A DNA stretch of 8,363 nucleotides from Chthoniobacterales bacterium (GTDB lineage: Bacteria; Verrucomicrobiota; Verrucomicrobiia; Chthoniobacterales; JACTMZ01), in contig JAFMJK010000085.1 in the NCBI GenBank assembly GCA_017853515.1, positions 1-8,363 of the forward strand, written 5' to 3'. A program made the translations under genes and the position numbers. Shown here piece after piece: positions 1-6,789 of this stretch. Positions within the stretch are counted from its first letter, which is position 1. Every line of letters starts with the position of its first letter. The notes beneath the pieces were generated by a model. It did not search any database. It saw only the letters and a list, made by a program, of their open reading frames with translations, and was not told the DNA's origin.

Positions 1-369
1 CGCACGCGGCCGGTCCCTCCCGAGCGCTTTTACTGGCCGGGCCGCCGCCGCGTTTTGGGGTGGCGTTTCGGCGTGGCATCGGTTGCCGCGATTCTGGCGT
101 GGCCTGCGGCTTGTCTGTGGCCGGCCGGGCCGGGCACGGATGCATCGTCCCTCGCGGGCTGGGCCTCCGGTCTGGTCGCCCTCCTTGCCACGGCCGAAAT
201 GCTCGCTTCCGGTTGGCTTTACTTGAGAGCCAGTCATTGGTTCGACCGCCATGCCCCGCGCTTCGTCGGCGTGGTGCGCCGCGCGCTCTACCGCCTCTCG
301 GACAACCATGAGTTTCTCGGCGAGGAGGTTTTGCCACGCGAGAAGCGCCGCCGCGAAAAGGTCTACTGA
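1..369 (+). CDS. Unrecognised small membrane protein, 5' end outside the window
   Basis: The reading frame is open from the first base of the window to a TGA at 367-369, so the gene probably begins upstream. A TTG at 55 could serve as an internal start but has no clear ribosome binding site. The visible part has two hydrophobic stretches, roughly encoded by 70-120 and 150-225, separated by a short Gly/Pro/Asp-containing loop, which suggests two membrane helices. After these comes a basic, polar tail of about 45 residues ending in a cluster of Lys, Arg and Glu (about 340-366). Third codon positions are strongly G/C like the neighbouring genes, which supports real coding. It ends 44 nt before argC. 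I do not recognise a family, and no catalytic motif is visible, so no function is proposed. It might be the last gene of a preceding operon. Confidence 0.5.
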   Translation, partial: RTRPVPPERFYWPGRRRVLGWRFGVASVAAILAWPAACLWPAGPGTDASSLAGWASGLVALLATAEMLASGWLYLRASHWFDRHAPRFVGVVRRALYRLSDNHEFLGEEVLPREKRRREKVY

Positions 370-402
370 CTTTCCGCGTTTCCACGCGCGCGCACTCGGG
401 TT

Positions 403-409
403 AGAAGGG
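403..409 (+). promoter_or_regulatory. Ribosome binding site deciding the GTG start of argC
   Basis: The purine-rich AGAAGGG lies 4 nt before the GTG at 414. It supports GTG as the start, since no ATG in the argC frame precedes the conserved N-terminal dinucleotide-binding motif. Confidence 0.45.
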
Positions 410-413
410 CGGG

Positions 414-1448
414 GTGCAAAAGTTAAGGACAGCCATTGTCGGCGCAAGCGGTTACTCGGGCGAGGAACTCGTCGCGTTGCTCGCACGGCATCCGCAGGTC
501 GAGATCGTCGCGGTGACCTCGCGGCAGTCCGCGGGTCAAACTGTGGCGGAAGTTTTTCCGCGGATGGCGGGTTCGGTCATCGCGGGAATCAAATTCGTCG
601 AGCCTTCGCTCGATGCGTTGAAGCAATCCGGCGCCACGACGGTCTTTCTCGCGCTGCCGCACGGGCTCGCTGCGGAGTTCGCCGCGCCATTGAGGAAAGC
701 AGGTATCCAAGTCGTCGACCTGAGCGCGGACTTCCGGCTGAAGTCAGCCGATGTCTTCGCGGAGTTTTACGGCGAGAAGCATCCGGCGCCGGGGTTGCTT
801 GCCGAATCGGTCTATGCCTTGCCGGAGATTTGCGGCAGTGACGCGCTCAAGGGTGCCGGCTTGCTCGCCTGTCCCGGGTGCTATCCGACCAGCATCCTTG
901 TTCCGCTCGTGCCGCTTCTGCGGGCCAAATTGATCGAGCCCGACCCGATCGTCATCAACAGTCTGAGCGGCGTGAGCGGGGCGGGCAGAAAGGCGGACGT
1001 CGCGCTGCTTTTTGCCGAGTGCAACGAGAGCCTCCGGGCCTATGGCGCCCCAAAGCACCGGCACCTTTCGGAAATCGAGCAGGAGCTTTCCTCCGCAGCA
1101 GGAGAAAAAGTTACCGTCAGTTTTACGCCGCATTTGGTCCCCGTCACGCGCGGCATGGTTTCCACCATCGTGGTCAAACCGACCAAGGGCACGGATGCCA
1201 AAGCGGTTGAGGCCGCATGGCACGGCGCTTACAAAGACCGGACTTTCATTCGTGTTGTCCCTCATTTGCCCGACTCGAAGCACGTGACGAACTCGAACTT
1301 CATCGATATGGCGGTGAGGGAAGACGCGCGGACCGGACGGCTGCTGCTCTTCAGCGCGATCGACAATCTGGGCAAGGGCGCGGCCGCGCAGGCGGTGCAG
1401 GCCTTCAACATCTCGCAAGGTTGGGACGAGACAACGGGATTGGTATGA
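414..1448 (+). CDS. argC: N-acetyl-gamma-glutamyl-phosphate reductase (ArgC)
   Basis: ArgC makes N-acetylglutamate semialdehyde by NADPH-dependent reduction of N-acetylglutamyl phosphate, the third step of acetylated arginine synthesis in the cytoplasm. The 344-residue product has the family's usual length. The NADPH-binding loop GASGYSG is at residues 10-16. The active-site segment CPGCYPTS is at about 153-160, with Cys156 as the expected thioester-forming nucleophile. The HRHLSEIEQEL segment supplies the expected catalytic His (His217). Other family hallmarks are SGAGRKA (188-194), FTPHLVPVTRGM (237-248) and, near the end, NLGKGAAAQAVQ (318-329). The start is a GTG at 414 with a purine-rich site just upstream. 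The stop TGA overlaps the argJ ATG (ATGA at 1445-1448), implying translational coupling. All key residues look intact, so I expect a working enzyme. Confidence 0.97.
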   Translation: MQKLRTAIVGASGYSGEELVALLARHPQVEIVAVTSRQSAGQTVAEVFPRMAGSVIAGIKFVEPSLDALKQSGATTVFLALPHGLAAEFAAPLRKAGIQVVDLSADFRLKSADVFAEFYGEKHPAPGLLAESVYALPEICGSDALKGAGLLACPGCYPTSILVPLVPLLRAKLIEPDPIVINSLSGVSGAGRKADVALLFAECNESLRAYGAPKHRHLSEIEQELSSAAGEKVTVSFTPHLVPVTRGMVSTIVVKPTKGTDAKAVEAAWHGAYKDRTFIRVVPHLPDSKHVTNSNFIDMAVREDARTGRLLLFSAIDNLGKGAAAQAVQAFNISQGWDETTGLV

Positions 1449-2656
1449 GAAAAATCAAAACGACGAAAGGCGGTGTCACCGCCGCGAAGGGGTTTCTGGC
1501 CGGCGCGGTTTTTGCCGGAATCAAGGCCTCGAACAAAGGACGTGAAGATATGGCGCTGGTTGCCTCGGAAGTTCCCGCCGTCGCCGCGGGCGTCTTCACG
1601 ACCAATCGCGTCAAGGCCGCGCCGGTGCGCGTCTCCAAAGCGCATCTCAAAGCGAAACTCGCGCGCGGCGTCCTTCTCAACAGCGGCAACGCCAATGCTT
1701 GCACGGGACCCTGCGGCATCGCCGCGGCCAAAGCGCTCGCCGCTGGCACGGCCGAAGTGCTCGGATGCGCCACCAGCCAGATTCTCGTTTGCTCGACGGG
1801 ACGCATCGGTGTCGCTCTGCCGGCGGAAAAAATGGAAGACAAGTTGCCCGACTTGGCGGCGCGGCTTTCGGCCAAAGGCGGTCTGGAAGCGGCCAAGGCC
1901 ATCATGACCAGCGACAGCTTCGCCAAAGAATATGCGGTCGAGGTGCGCGCCCCCGGCGGGACGTTCCGCGTGGGCGGCATGGCCAAAGGCGCCGGCATGA
2001 TCAATCCGAACATGGCGACCATGCTCTGCGTGGTCACGACGGACGCGAAAATTTCCAAGGGAACGCTGCAAAACGCGCTGCATCACGCGGCCGAACGCAC
2101 TTTCAACCGCATCACGGTGGACGGCGACATGAGCACGAACGACACGGTGCTCGCGATGGCCAATGGCGCGGCGGGCGGCGCGTCGATAAAATCCGGGACG
2201 ACCGACCATTCGCTTTTCTTGGAGGCACTGAACGAAGTGTGCCTGAACCTCGCGCACATGATCGTGCGCGATGGGGAGGGTGTGTCGAAGTTTGTCACCG
2301 TGCAGGTGCGCGGCGCTTCCAGCCTGCAGGCCGCGCGCAAGGTGGCCGAAGCCATTGCCAACTCGACCTTGGTCAAATGCGCCTGGGCCGGCAACGACCC
2401 GAACTGGGGACGCATCCTCGACGCGGCCGGATACTGCGGCGTGCGCATCCGCGAGGAACTGGTCGACATCTACTATGACGGCGTCATTGCCGTGCGGGGA
2501 GGAACCGCCGCGCCCACCCCGAAGGAAAAACTCGTCGCCGCCGTCACCCCGGACAAATTCGGCGTGACCGTCGACCTGCACCAAGGCAAGGCTTTCTACA
2601 CCGTCTACACCACGGACCTGACCGAGAAATACGTGGAACTCAACCTGAGCGAATAG
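1445..2656 (+). CDS. argJ: Glutamate N-acetyltransferase / amino-acid acetyltransferase (ArgJ)
   Basis: ArgJ moves the acetyl group from N-acetylornithine back to glutamate, releasing ornithine and closing the acetyl cycle. Bifunctional members also use acetyl-CoA to start the pathway; the sequence alone does not tell which type this is. The protein is 403 residues. It has TGRIGVALP (118-126), an oxyanion-hole-type region, and the self-cleavage site KGAGMINPNMATML (181-194). In this site the A191-T192 bond (Thr codon 2018-2020) should be cut autocatalytically, leaving Thr192 as the N-terminal nucleophile of the beta chain. DGDMSTNDT (227-235) and GNDPNWGR (316-323) are also family hallmarks. 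The ATG at 1445 was chosen over longer in-frame starts because homology begins there and it overlaps the argC stop. The C-terminus, YVELNLSE, appears a little shorter than usual. argB follows after 1 nt. Confidence 0.96.
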   Translation: MRKIKTTKGGVTAAKGFLAGAVFAGIKASNKGREDMALVASEVPAVAAGVFTTNRVKAAPVRVSKAHLKAKLARGVLLNSGNANACTGPCGIAAAKALAAGTAEVLGCATSQILVCSTGRIGVALPAEKMEDKLPDLAARLSAKGGLEAAKAIMTSDSFAKEYAVEVRAPGGTFRVGGMAKGAGMINPNMATMLCVVTTDAKISKGTLQNALHHAAERTFNRITVDGDMSTNDTVLAMANGAAGGASIKSGTTDHSLFLEALNEVCLNLAHMIVRDGEGVSKFVTVQVRGASSLQAARKVAEAIANSTLVKCAWAGNDPNWGRILDAAGYCGVRIREELVDIYYDGVIAVRGGTAAPTPKEKLVAAVTPDKFGVTVDLHQGKAFYTVYTTDLTEKYVELNLSE

Positions 2657-2657
2657 C

Positions 2658-3536
2658 ATGAGTCTCCAAGACGCCCAGATTCGCGCGGCGGCGCTCGGCG
2701 AAGCGCTGCCTTTTATCCAGAAATTCCGCGGACAGACCTTCGTCATCAAATACGGCGGCAGCGCGATGGAGAGCGAGGAGGCGGTCGAGCGACTCCTGCG
2801 CGATGTCGTTTTTCTCGAAGCTGTGGGAATCAACCCTGTGCTCGTCCACGGCGGAGGCAAGGCGATCAGCGCCAAGATGCGCGAGGCCGGCATCACCGCG
2901 CGATTTGTCAATGGGTTGCGCGTGACGGACGAGGCATCGATTCGCATCGTGGAGGACGTCCTCGACCGGGAGGTCAACCCGCGGCTGGTCAAGGCTGTCG
3001 GGGAATTCGGCGGTCACGCGCAAGGTTTCTCCGGGTGTGATGTGCTGAGGGCGGAAAAGCTTCCCCCGGTTGAAAGCGACAAGGGCGTCACGGAGGATCT
3101 TGGTTTCGTCGGGCGTGTCACCGGCGTCGAAACCTCGGCCTTGGAAAAAGTGCTGCACGAGGAGCGCGTGCCAGTCGTCTCCCCTGTGGCCAAGGGAGCC
3201 GACGGGAAGACTTACAACATCAATGCCGACGAGGCCGCTGCCGCCATCGCGGGTGCGTTGCGCGCGGCGAAGCTCATCTTCCTCAGCGACGTGCCCGGGA
3301 TCATGCGCGACCGCGAAGATCCCGGCTCGCTCGTTGCCACCGTCCGGGCCGATCAGGTCGACGCGCTCATCCGGAAAAAGGTGCTCGAGGGCGGCATGAT
3401 TCCCAAGGTGCAGGGCGCGGTCGAGGCGTTGCGCAGCGGGGTGGGCAAGACGCATATGATTGACGGGCGCCTCCCGCATGCTTTGTTGTTGGAAATTTTC
3501 ACCAATGAAGGCGTCGGCACCGAAATCGTGGCTTAG
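2658..3536 (+). CDS. argB: Acetylglutamate kinase (ArgB)
   Basis: ArgB phosphorylates the gamma-carboxylate of N-acetylglutamate with ATP, the second step of arginine synthesis. The 292-residue protein has the amino-acid kinase motifs in order: KYGGSAM (31-37), HGGGK (64-68), NGLRVTDE (85-92), NINADEAA (187-194), LSDVPG (209-214) and GGMIPK (245-250). It also ends in the family's LLLEIFTNEGVGTEI stretch. About 25 residues precede the KYGG lysine (SLQDAQ...FIQKF). In known NAGKs, this kind of N-terminal helix goes with hexamer formation and arginine feedback inhibition, and the short E. coli enzyme (258 residues) lacks it. I infer that this kinase is arginine-sensitive and the control point of the pathway. 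It starts 1 nt after argJ with no clear ribosome binding site, so coupling is likely. Its last 32 nt overlap the next gene. Confidence 0.97.
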   Translation: MSLQDAQIRAAALGEALPFIQKFRGQTFVIKYGGSAMESEEAVERLLRDVVFLEAVGINPVLVHGGGKAISAKMREAGITARFVNGLRVTDEASIRIVEDVLDREVNPRLVKAVGEFGGHAQGFSGCDVLRAEKLPPVESDKGVTEDLGFVGRVTGVETSALEKVLHEERVPVVSPVAKGADGKTYNINADEAAAAIAGALRAAKLIFLSDVPGIMRDREDPGSLVATVRADQVDALIRKKVLEGGMIPKVQGAVEALRSGVGKTHMIDGRLPHALLLEIFTNEGVGTEIVA

Positions 3537-4650
3537 TATTCTGGTTCTTCTCGCGCTGGCCTGCGCCGCGCAGGCCGAGTTCCGCGGTGCGTGGATCTCA
3601 TCGGTGCACAATCTTGACTGGCCTTCGGAGAAAGGCCTGCCTGCCGCACAGCAAAAAGCGGAACTTGTCCGCCTGCTTGATTCCGCCAAGTCGCTCGGTC
3701 TGACCGATGTTTTCTTCCAGGTGCGTCCCGAGGGCGACGCGCTTTATCGCTCCTCGCTCGAACCGTGGAGCCGCTTCCTCACGGGAACGCAGGGCAAGGA
3801 TCCCGGCTACGATCCGCTGGCCTTCTGCATCAGCGAGGCCGGCAAACGCGGAATCCGCGTGCACGCGTGGTTCAATCCGTATCGCGCTTCGGTCAAAGCC
3901 GGTGCGCAACTGGCCTCCAACCACATGGCGCGCCGTTACAGTCGCTACGCTTACAAAGTCGGCTCCGTCATGTGCATGGACCCTGGCTCGAAGGAGGTCC
4001 AGGATCACGTGGTCAAGGTGGTGAGCGACGTGGCGCGCCGCTACGACGTGGCGGGTATCCATTTCGACGACTATTTCTATCCGTATCCTTCCGTCGGTCG
4101 CCTTCCCGATGGCAAAACCTACGACAGTTACCGGGCGGGCGGGGGATCGCTTTCGATCGGCGACTGGCGGCGCGACAATGTCAACCGTCTCATCGCCCGC
4201 TCCTCCCAGGCGGTGAAAGCAGCGCGCCCCGATGCGGTCTTCGGGGTCAGTCCCTTCGGCATCTACACCAAGGGCCAGCCGTCCACGGTCAAAGCCGGTC
4301 TCGACCAACTCAACGAAATCTATGCCGACCCGCTCAAGTGGATGCGGAGCGGTTGGGTCGACTACATCGCGCCGCAACTCTACTGGAAGGACAACTCGGA
4401 CCAGTCATTCACCGAATTGCTCAAATGGTGGCGCAACCCCTCGATCAACCCGCGAGGCGTTCCTGTTTATCCCGGAATCGCCGCGTATCGCATGAGCGAG
4501 CAGGGCTGGCCGGCCCAGGAGATCGTGAAGCAAGTCGGCTTGTCGCGCACGGTCGGTCGCGGACCTTCGGGACACGCGTTCTTCCGCATGGCGAACATGG
4601 CCGACAACACCAAAGGCGTCTCGACCATGCTGAAAAAGGCCGGCTACTGA
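3505..4650 (+). CDS. Exported glycosyl hydrolase-like protein, GHL10 (YngK-like) family
   Basis: The 381-residue product starts with a signal peptide: Lys residues at 2 and 7, a hydrophobic core around 9-22, and a likely AQA|EF cleavage after residue 24. The mature part is a GHL10 (DUF187) TIM-barrel-like domain. It opens with FRGAWISSVHNLDWPS and then has FFQVRPEGDALY, HAWFNPYR, GIHFDDYFYPYP (an acidic pair at the expected active site), FGVSPFGIY, DYIAPQLYW and PVYPGIAAYR. Characterised relatives are thought to act on cell-wall or polysaccharide glycosidic bonds; the substrate here is unknown. The ATG at 3505 was chosen over the upstream in-frame ATG at 3460 because it begins directly at the signal peptide. 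It lies inside argB in another frame, with only a weak GGA upstream. A LALAC stretch resembles a lipobox but has Leu at -2, so ordinary signal peptidase is more likely. The stop overlaps the opposing gene's stop by 7 nt. Confidence 0.88.
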   Translation: MKASAPKSWLSILVLLALACAAQAEFRGAWISSVHNLDWPSEKGLPAAQQKAELVRLLDSAKSLGLTDVFFQVRPEGDALYRSSLEPWSRFLTGTQGKDPGYDPLAFCISEAGKRGIRVHAWFNPYRASVKAGAQLASNHMARRYSRYAYKVGSVMCMDPGSKEVQDHVVKVVSDVARRYDVAGIHFDDYFYPYPSVGRLPDGKTYDSYRAGGGSLSIGDWRRDNVNRLIARSSQAVKAARPDAVFGVSPFGIYTKGQPSTVKAGLDQLNEIYADPLKWMRSGWVDYIAPQLYWKDNSDQSFTELLKWWRNPSINPRGVPVYPGIAAYRMSEQGWPAQEIVKQVGLSRTVGRGPSGHAFFRMANMADNTKGVSTMLKKAGY

Positions 4651-4656
4651 GCCAGC
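4633..4656 (-). terminator. Intrinsic terminator of the minus-strand operon, overlapping its stop codon
   Basis: Read on the minus strand, 4656-4650 (GCTGGCT) pairs with 4645-4639 (AGCCGGC) around a 4-nt CAGT loop. This gives seven pairs, one of them a G-U wobble in RNA. One C follows, then five T (4637-4633). The stop codon TAG of the synthase gene (4646-4644) lies in the loop and stem. On the plus strand the wobble becomes a C-A mismatch and no T-run follows, so the site should act only on the minus strand. The stem is short, so strength is uncertain. Confidence 0.5.
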
Positions 4657-5465
4657 AACGCGCGGGCCAGTGCGGCAAGTTTTTCCGCGGTGGACAGGCG
4701 ATAGCGCCTTTCGGTCACGCGCACCCCGTCCCGCCGCATCTTGCGGAGAAGCGACCGGTAGATCGAGGCCATGACGCGCGCCGGTCGCAAAGCTTTGGCC
4801 TCCTCCGGCGGGGATAATTCCGCCGCCTCATCGAACAACGCCTCCGTCCGCTCCGCAAAGGAAACCAAGTAATCCCGGGCATCGCATGGAAAAGACAACA
4901 CCCGTGCAGCCGACAATTCATCCAACGGATAGTAAATGCGTCCGCGCTCCAGGTCGGATTTTGTGTCACGCAGGATGTTGGTGTATTGCAGGGCGCGTCC
5001 CAGCTTTTCGGCGTACGCGGCCGCGCGCTCCGGATCCGCGCCGAAAATAGGCAGGCACAGTTGACCGACCGTCCCGGCTACGCGGTGGCAATAAAGATCC
5101 AGGTCGGTGCGCGTGGCCATGCGCACGGGCGCAGCCAAATCGGTCGCCGTGCCATCGAGCAACTCGAGGAACAAGTGACGATCCAGTCCGCGCCGCATGA
5201 TCAGTTCGCGCAGGTTGCCGGGCAGGCCTTGCCAGTCGGAATGCCGAAAGGCCGCGCGCCACGCCTCGAGGGCGGCGTAGCGTTCGCTCTGCTCGTGGTC
5301 TTCCGCATCGGCGATGTCGTCGGCCGCACGGCAAAAAGCGTAGAACGTCTCGAGGTCCTTGCGCCGCTCGGCCGGCAGCAAGCGGAAGGCCGGGACAAAA
5401 CTTGAGCGGCTGGCCCGCACGATGGCTGCGGCATCGAGTTGCGCGGGCGGTAAAAGCGGGTTCAT
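4644..5465 (-). CDS. Squalene/phytoene synthase family protein, HpnD-like
   Basis: Family members join two prenyl diphosphates head to head, giving presqualene diphosphate (HpnD), squalene, or phytoene (CrtB). The 273-residue protein has both catalytic aspartate motifs: D49-D50-IAD53 within YAFCRAADDIAD, and D167-TKS-D171 within NILRDTKSDLERGR. It also has SSF near residue 21 with RLLP after it, YCHRVAGTVG at 125-134, and GRIYYPLDEL at 175-184. The N-terminal SSF...RLLP...YAFCR pattern resembles HpnD and CrtB more than HpnC, so hopanoid/squalene or carotenoid synthesis are both possible. Neither hpnC/hpnE nor crt genes are in the window, hence no gene symbol. Start is the ATG at 5465-5463, which overlaps the upstream ABC-like gene's TGA (ATGA), indicating coupling. 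The enzyme looks intact. Its stop overlaps the GHL10 stop from the opposite strand. Confidence 0.88.
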   Translation of the reverse strand: MNPLLPPAQLDAAAIVRASRSSFVPAFRLLPAERRKDLETFYAFCRAADDIADAEDHEQSERYAALEAWRAAFRHSDWQGLPGNLRELIMRRGLDRHLFLELLDGTATDLAAPVRMATRTDLDLYCHRVAGTVGQLCLPIFGADPERAAAYAEKLGRALQYTNILRDTKSDLERGRIYYPLDELSAARVLSFPCDARDYLVSFAERTEALFDEAAELSPPEEAKALRPARVMASIYRSLLRKMRRDGVRVTERRYRLSTAEKLAALARALLAQ

Positions 5466-6130
5466 GCCGCCTCGAGGTGTCCGTCCGCCATGCCGAGCAC
5501 GCAATCGGACGCATCGATGGCCGGTCCGTCGGGCCGCGCGCCCCACACAACGGTCAACCCCAACTCGTCGACCGCGCGCCGGGCGAGAGGAACGAGGATT
5601 TCCTCCGCGGCGGGCGACTCGGCGAGCAGGAGCGGGGGACGATGGATGATAGCCCGGGCGAACGCAGCAACAGCTTGGCGCCCCGGCGCGAGATTGCCGA
5701 CCTGTTGCTCGGCTTCGTCTTCCAACCCGCAAAATCTCAAGGCGGATAGCGTGTGCTCGGCCTGCTCGGCCTCGGTTGTGCCGCCGGCCTTGAGCACGGG
5801 GAAAGCGATGTTCTCCAGCACGCTCAGGGAGGGCAACAGGGCGCACGCGGGAAAAAGGAAGCCGAATTGCCGCAGGCGCAGCGCATCGCGTTCGCTTGCC
5901 GTCAACGCGGTCGCGTTCGTCTCGCCGACCCACACCTCTCCCGCATCCGGTTGCTCGAGCAAGCCGAGCATGTGGAGAAGCAAATTTTTCCCGCAGCCTT
6001 CGGGCCCGGTGATGGCGTGGAAGCGTGCGGGTCCGAATTCCGCGGTGACCCCGCGGACGTGCGATGCGCCTTCGCGCCAGAGCGGGCGCATGCATTGCAG
6101 GTCGCGGCAATGGAGCAGGGGGGCGTTCAT
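5462..6130 (-). CDS. Degenerate ABC-type ATPase domain protein (LolD/MacB-like outline)
   Basis: The 222-residue protein follows the LolD/MacB/FtsE-type ABC ATPase outline in order, but every nucleotide-handling motif is altered. Walker A is GPEGCGKN (42-49), keeping Lys48 but with Asn in the Ser/Thr position. The Q-loop position in FGFLFPACALLPSLSVLENI is Pro94. The LSGGQ signature is LAPGR (147-151). Walker B plus catalytic Glu, normally ADEPT, reads AESPA (170-174). The H-loop His is replaced by Arg at about 199. The frame is otherwise unbroken, of normal family length and with host-like codons, so it does not look like a decaying pseudogene. I infer a retained, probably catalytically poor or inactive, protein. 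No permease partner is in the window. The start was chosen at 6130 (MNAPLLHCRDLQ) because this matches where the family begins. ATGs at 6148, 6145 and 6217 are alternatives, none with a good ribosome binding site. Its TGA overlaps the synthase ATG. Confidence 0.75.
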   Translation of the reverse strand: MNAPLLHCRDLQCMRPLWREGASHVRGVTAEFGPARFHAITGPEGCGKNLLLHMLGLLEQPDAGEVWVGETNATALTASERDALRLRQFGFLFPACALLPSLSVLENIAFPVLKAGGTTEAEQAEHTLSALRFCGLEDEAEQQVGNLAPGRQAVAAFARAIIHRPPLLLAESPAAEEILVPLARRAVDELGLTVVWGARPDGPAIDASDCVLGMADGHLEAA

Positions 6131-6219
6131 TGCACGAAGCGCCATCATGGTCGCGATCCGCGGAAAATGCAGGAAGAATCTGTTGCGCCCCGCGACGTTG
6201 CTCGGCACGCTCCCCATCC

Positions 6220-6789
6220 ATGACCGTGGCCAACCAAATCACGCTGGTGCGCATCCTGCTCATCCCGGTGTTCGTCGCCTTCGCCGTTTACTACTCGGCG
6301 AGCGTGCGCGAAGGCTTGCCCGAGGAATGGTTGCGCTGGTGCGCGGTGGCGGCGTTTGTCATCGCCGCGGCAAGCGACGGGCTCGATGGCTGGATCGCGC
6401 GGCGCTTCAACCAGCGCAGCGCTCTCGGCGTCGTGCTCGATCCCATTGCGGACAAAGGCCTGCTTCTCACGGCGATCATCACCCTGAGTCTTTATCCGTG
6501 GCCGGTCAGCCTGCCGCTTTGGTTTCCCATCCTCGTCATCGCGCGCGATGTGGTCATTCTCGTCGGCTGCGGCCTGCTCAAATTCATCACCGGCGATGTC
6601 GAAGTGCGCCCGAGCATCCTCGGTAAAATCGCCACCGCGTTGCAAATGGCCGCCGTGGCGTGGGTCCTGCTGCAAGTCAGCGGGCAAAAATGGATCGTTT
6701 GGGCAGCCGGGCTTTTCACCCTCCTCAGCGGCATCGGCTACATCTGGCGCGGGATGAACGCGATGGGAGGAGCGGCCAAAGCACAATGA
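6220..6789 (+). CDS. pgsA: CDP-diacylglycerol-glycerol-3-phosphate 3-phosphatidyltransferase family (PgsA)
   Basis: PgsA-type enzymes make phosphatidylglycerophosphate from CDP-diacylglycerol and glycerol-3-phosphate in the inner membrane, the committed step to phosphatidylglycerol and cardiolipin. The 189-residue protein carries the full CDP-alcohol phosphatidyltransferase motif: D53-x2-D56-G57-x2-A60-R61-x8-G70-x3-D74-x3-D78. The start MTVANQITLVRI is typical of PgsA. Several hydrophobic stretches (about 12-25, 38-52, 80-95, 100-120, 140-153, 158-175) fit a polytopic membrane protein. The ATG at 6220 has no recognisable Shine-Dalgarno sequence, but homology starts there. It is divergent from the ABC-like gene, and its TGA overlaps the ATG of der (ATGA). 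Other CDP-alcohol transferases share the motif; the N-terminus and length favour PgsA. Confidence 0.9.
   Translation: MTVANQITLVRILLIPVFVAFAVYYSASVREGLPEEWLRWCAVAAFVIAAASDGLDGWIARRFNQRSALGVVLDPIADKGLLLTAIITLSLYPWPVSLPLWFPILVIARDVVILVGCGLLKFITGDVEVRPSILGKIATALQMAAVAWVLLQVSGQKWIVWAAGLFTLLSGIGYIWRGMNAMGGAAKAQ

Noticed and set aside
1218..1233. TGGCACGGCGCTTAC inside argC, resembling a sigma-54 site
   Set aside because: The -12 element has AC in place of the invariant GC, and it lies inside a coding sequence.
1262..2992. Long minus-strand open frame (576 codons) opposite argC, argJ and argB
   Set aside because: It lies antisense to three well-supported enzymes and has no recognisable domain; long antisense frames are expected in high-GC coding DNA.
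3522..3576. LALAC in the GHL10 signal peptide as a lipoprotein lipobox
   Set aside because: Leu at -2 and Ala at -3 fit the lipobox poorly, while AQA before EF is a good ordinary cleavage site.
5466..6263. In-frame upstream extension of the synthase reading frame
   Set aside because: It would cover the ABC-like gene in another frame with a low-complexity Arg/Ala-rich product; synthase homology begins at the ATG at 5465.
5490..6626. Plus-strand open frame of 378 codons across the ABC-like gene and start of pgsA
   Set aside because: It is Ser/Arg/Ala-rich without motifs, and overlaps both a recognisable ABC-like frame and pgsA.
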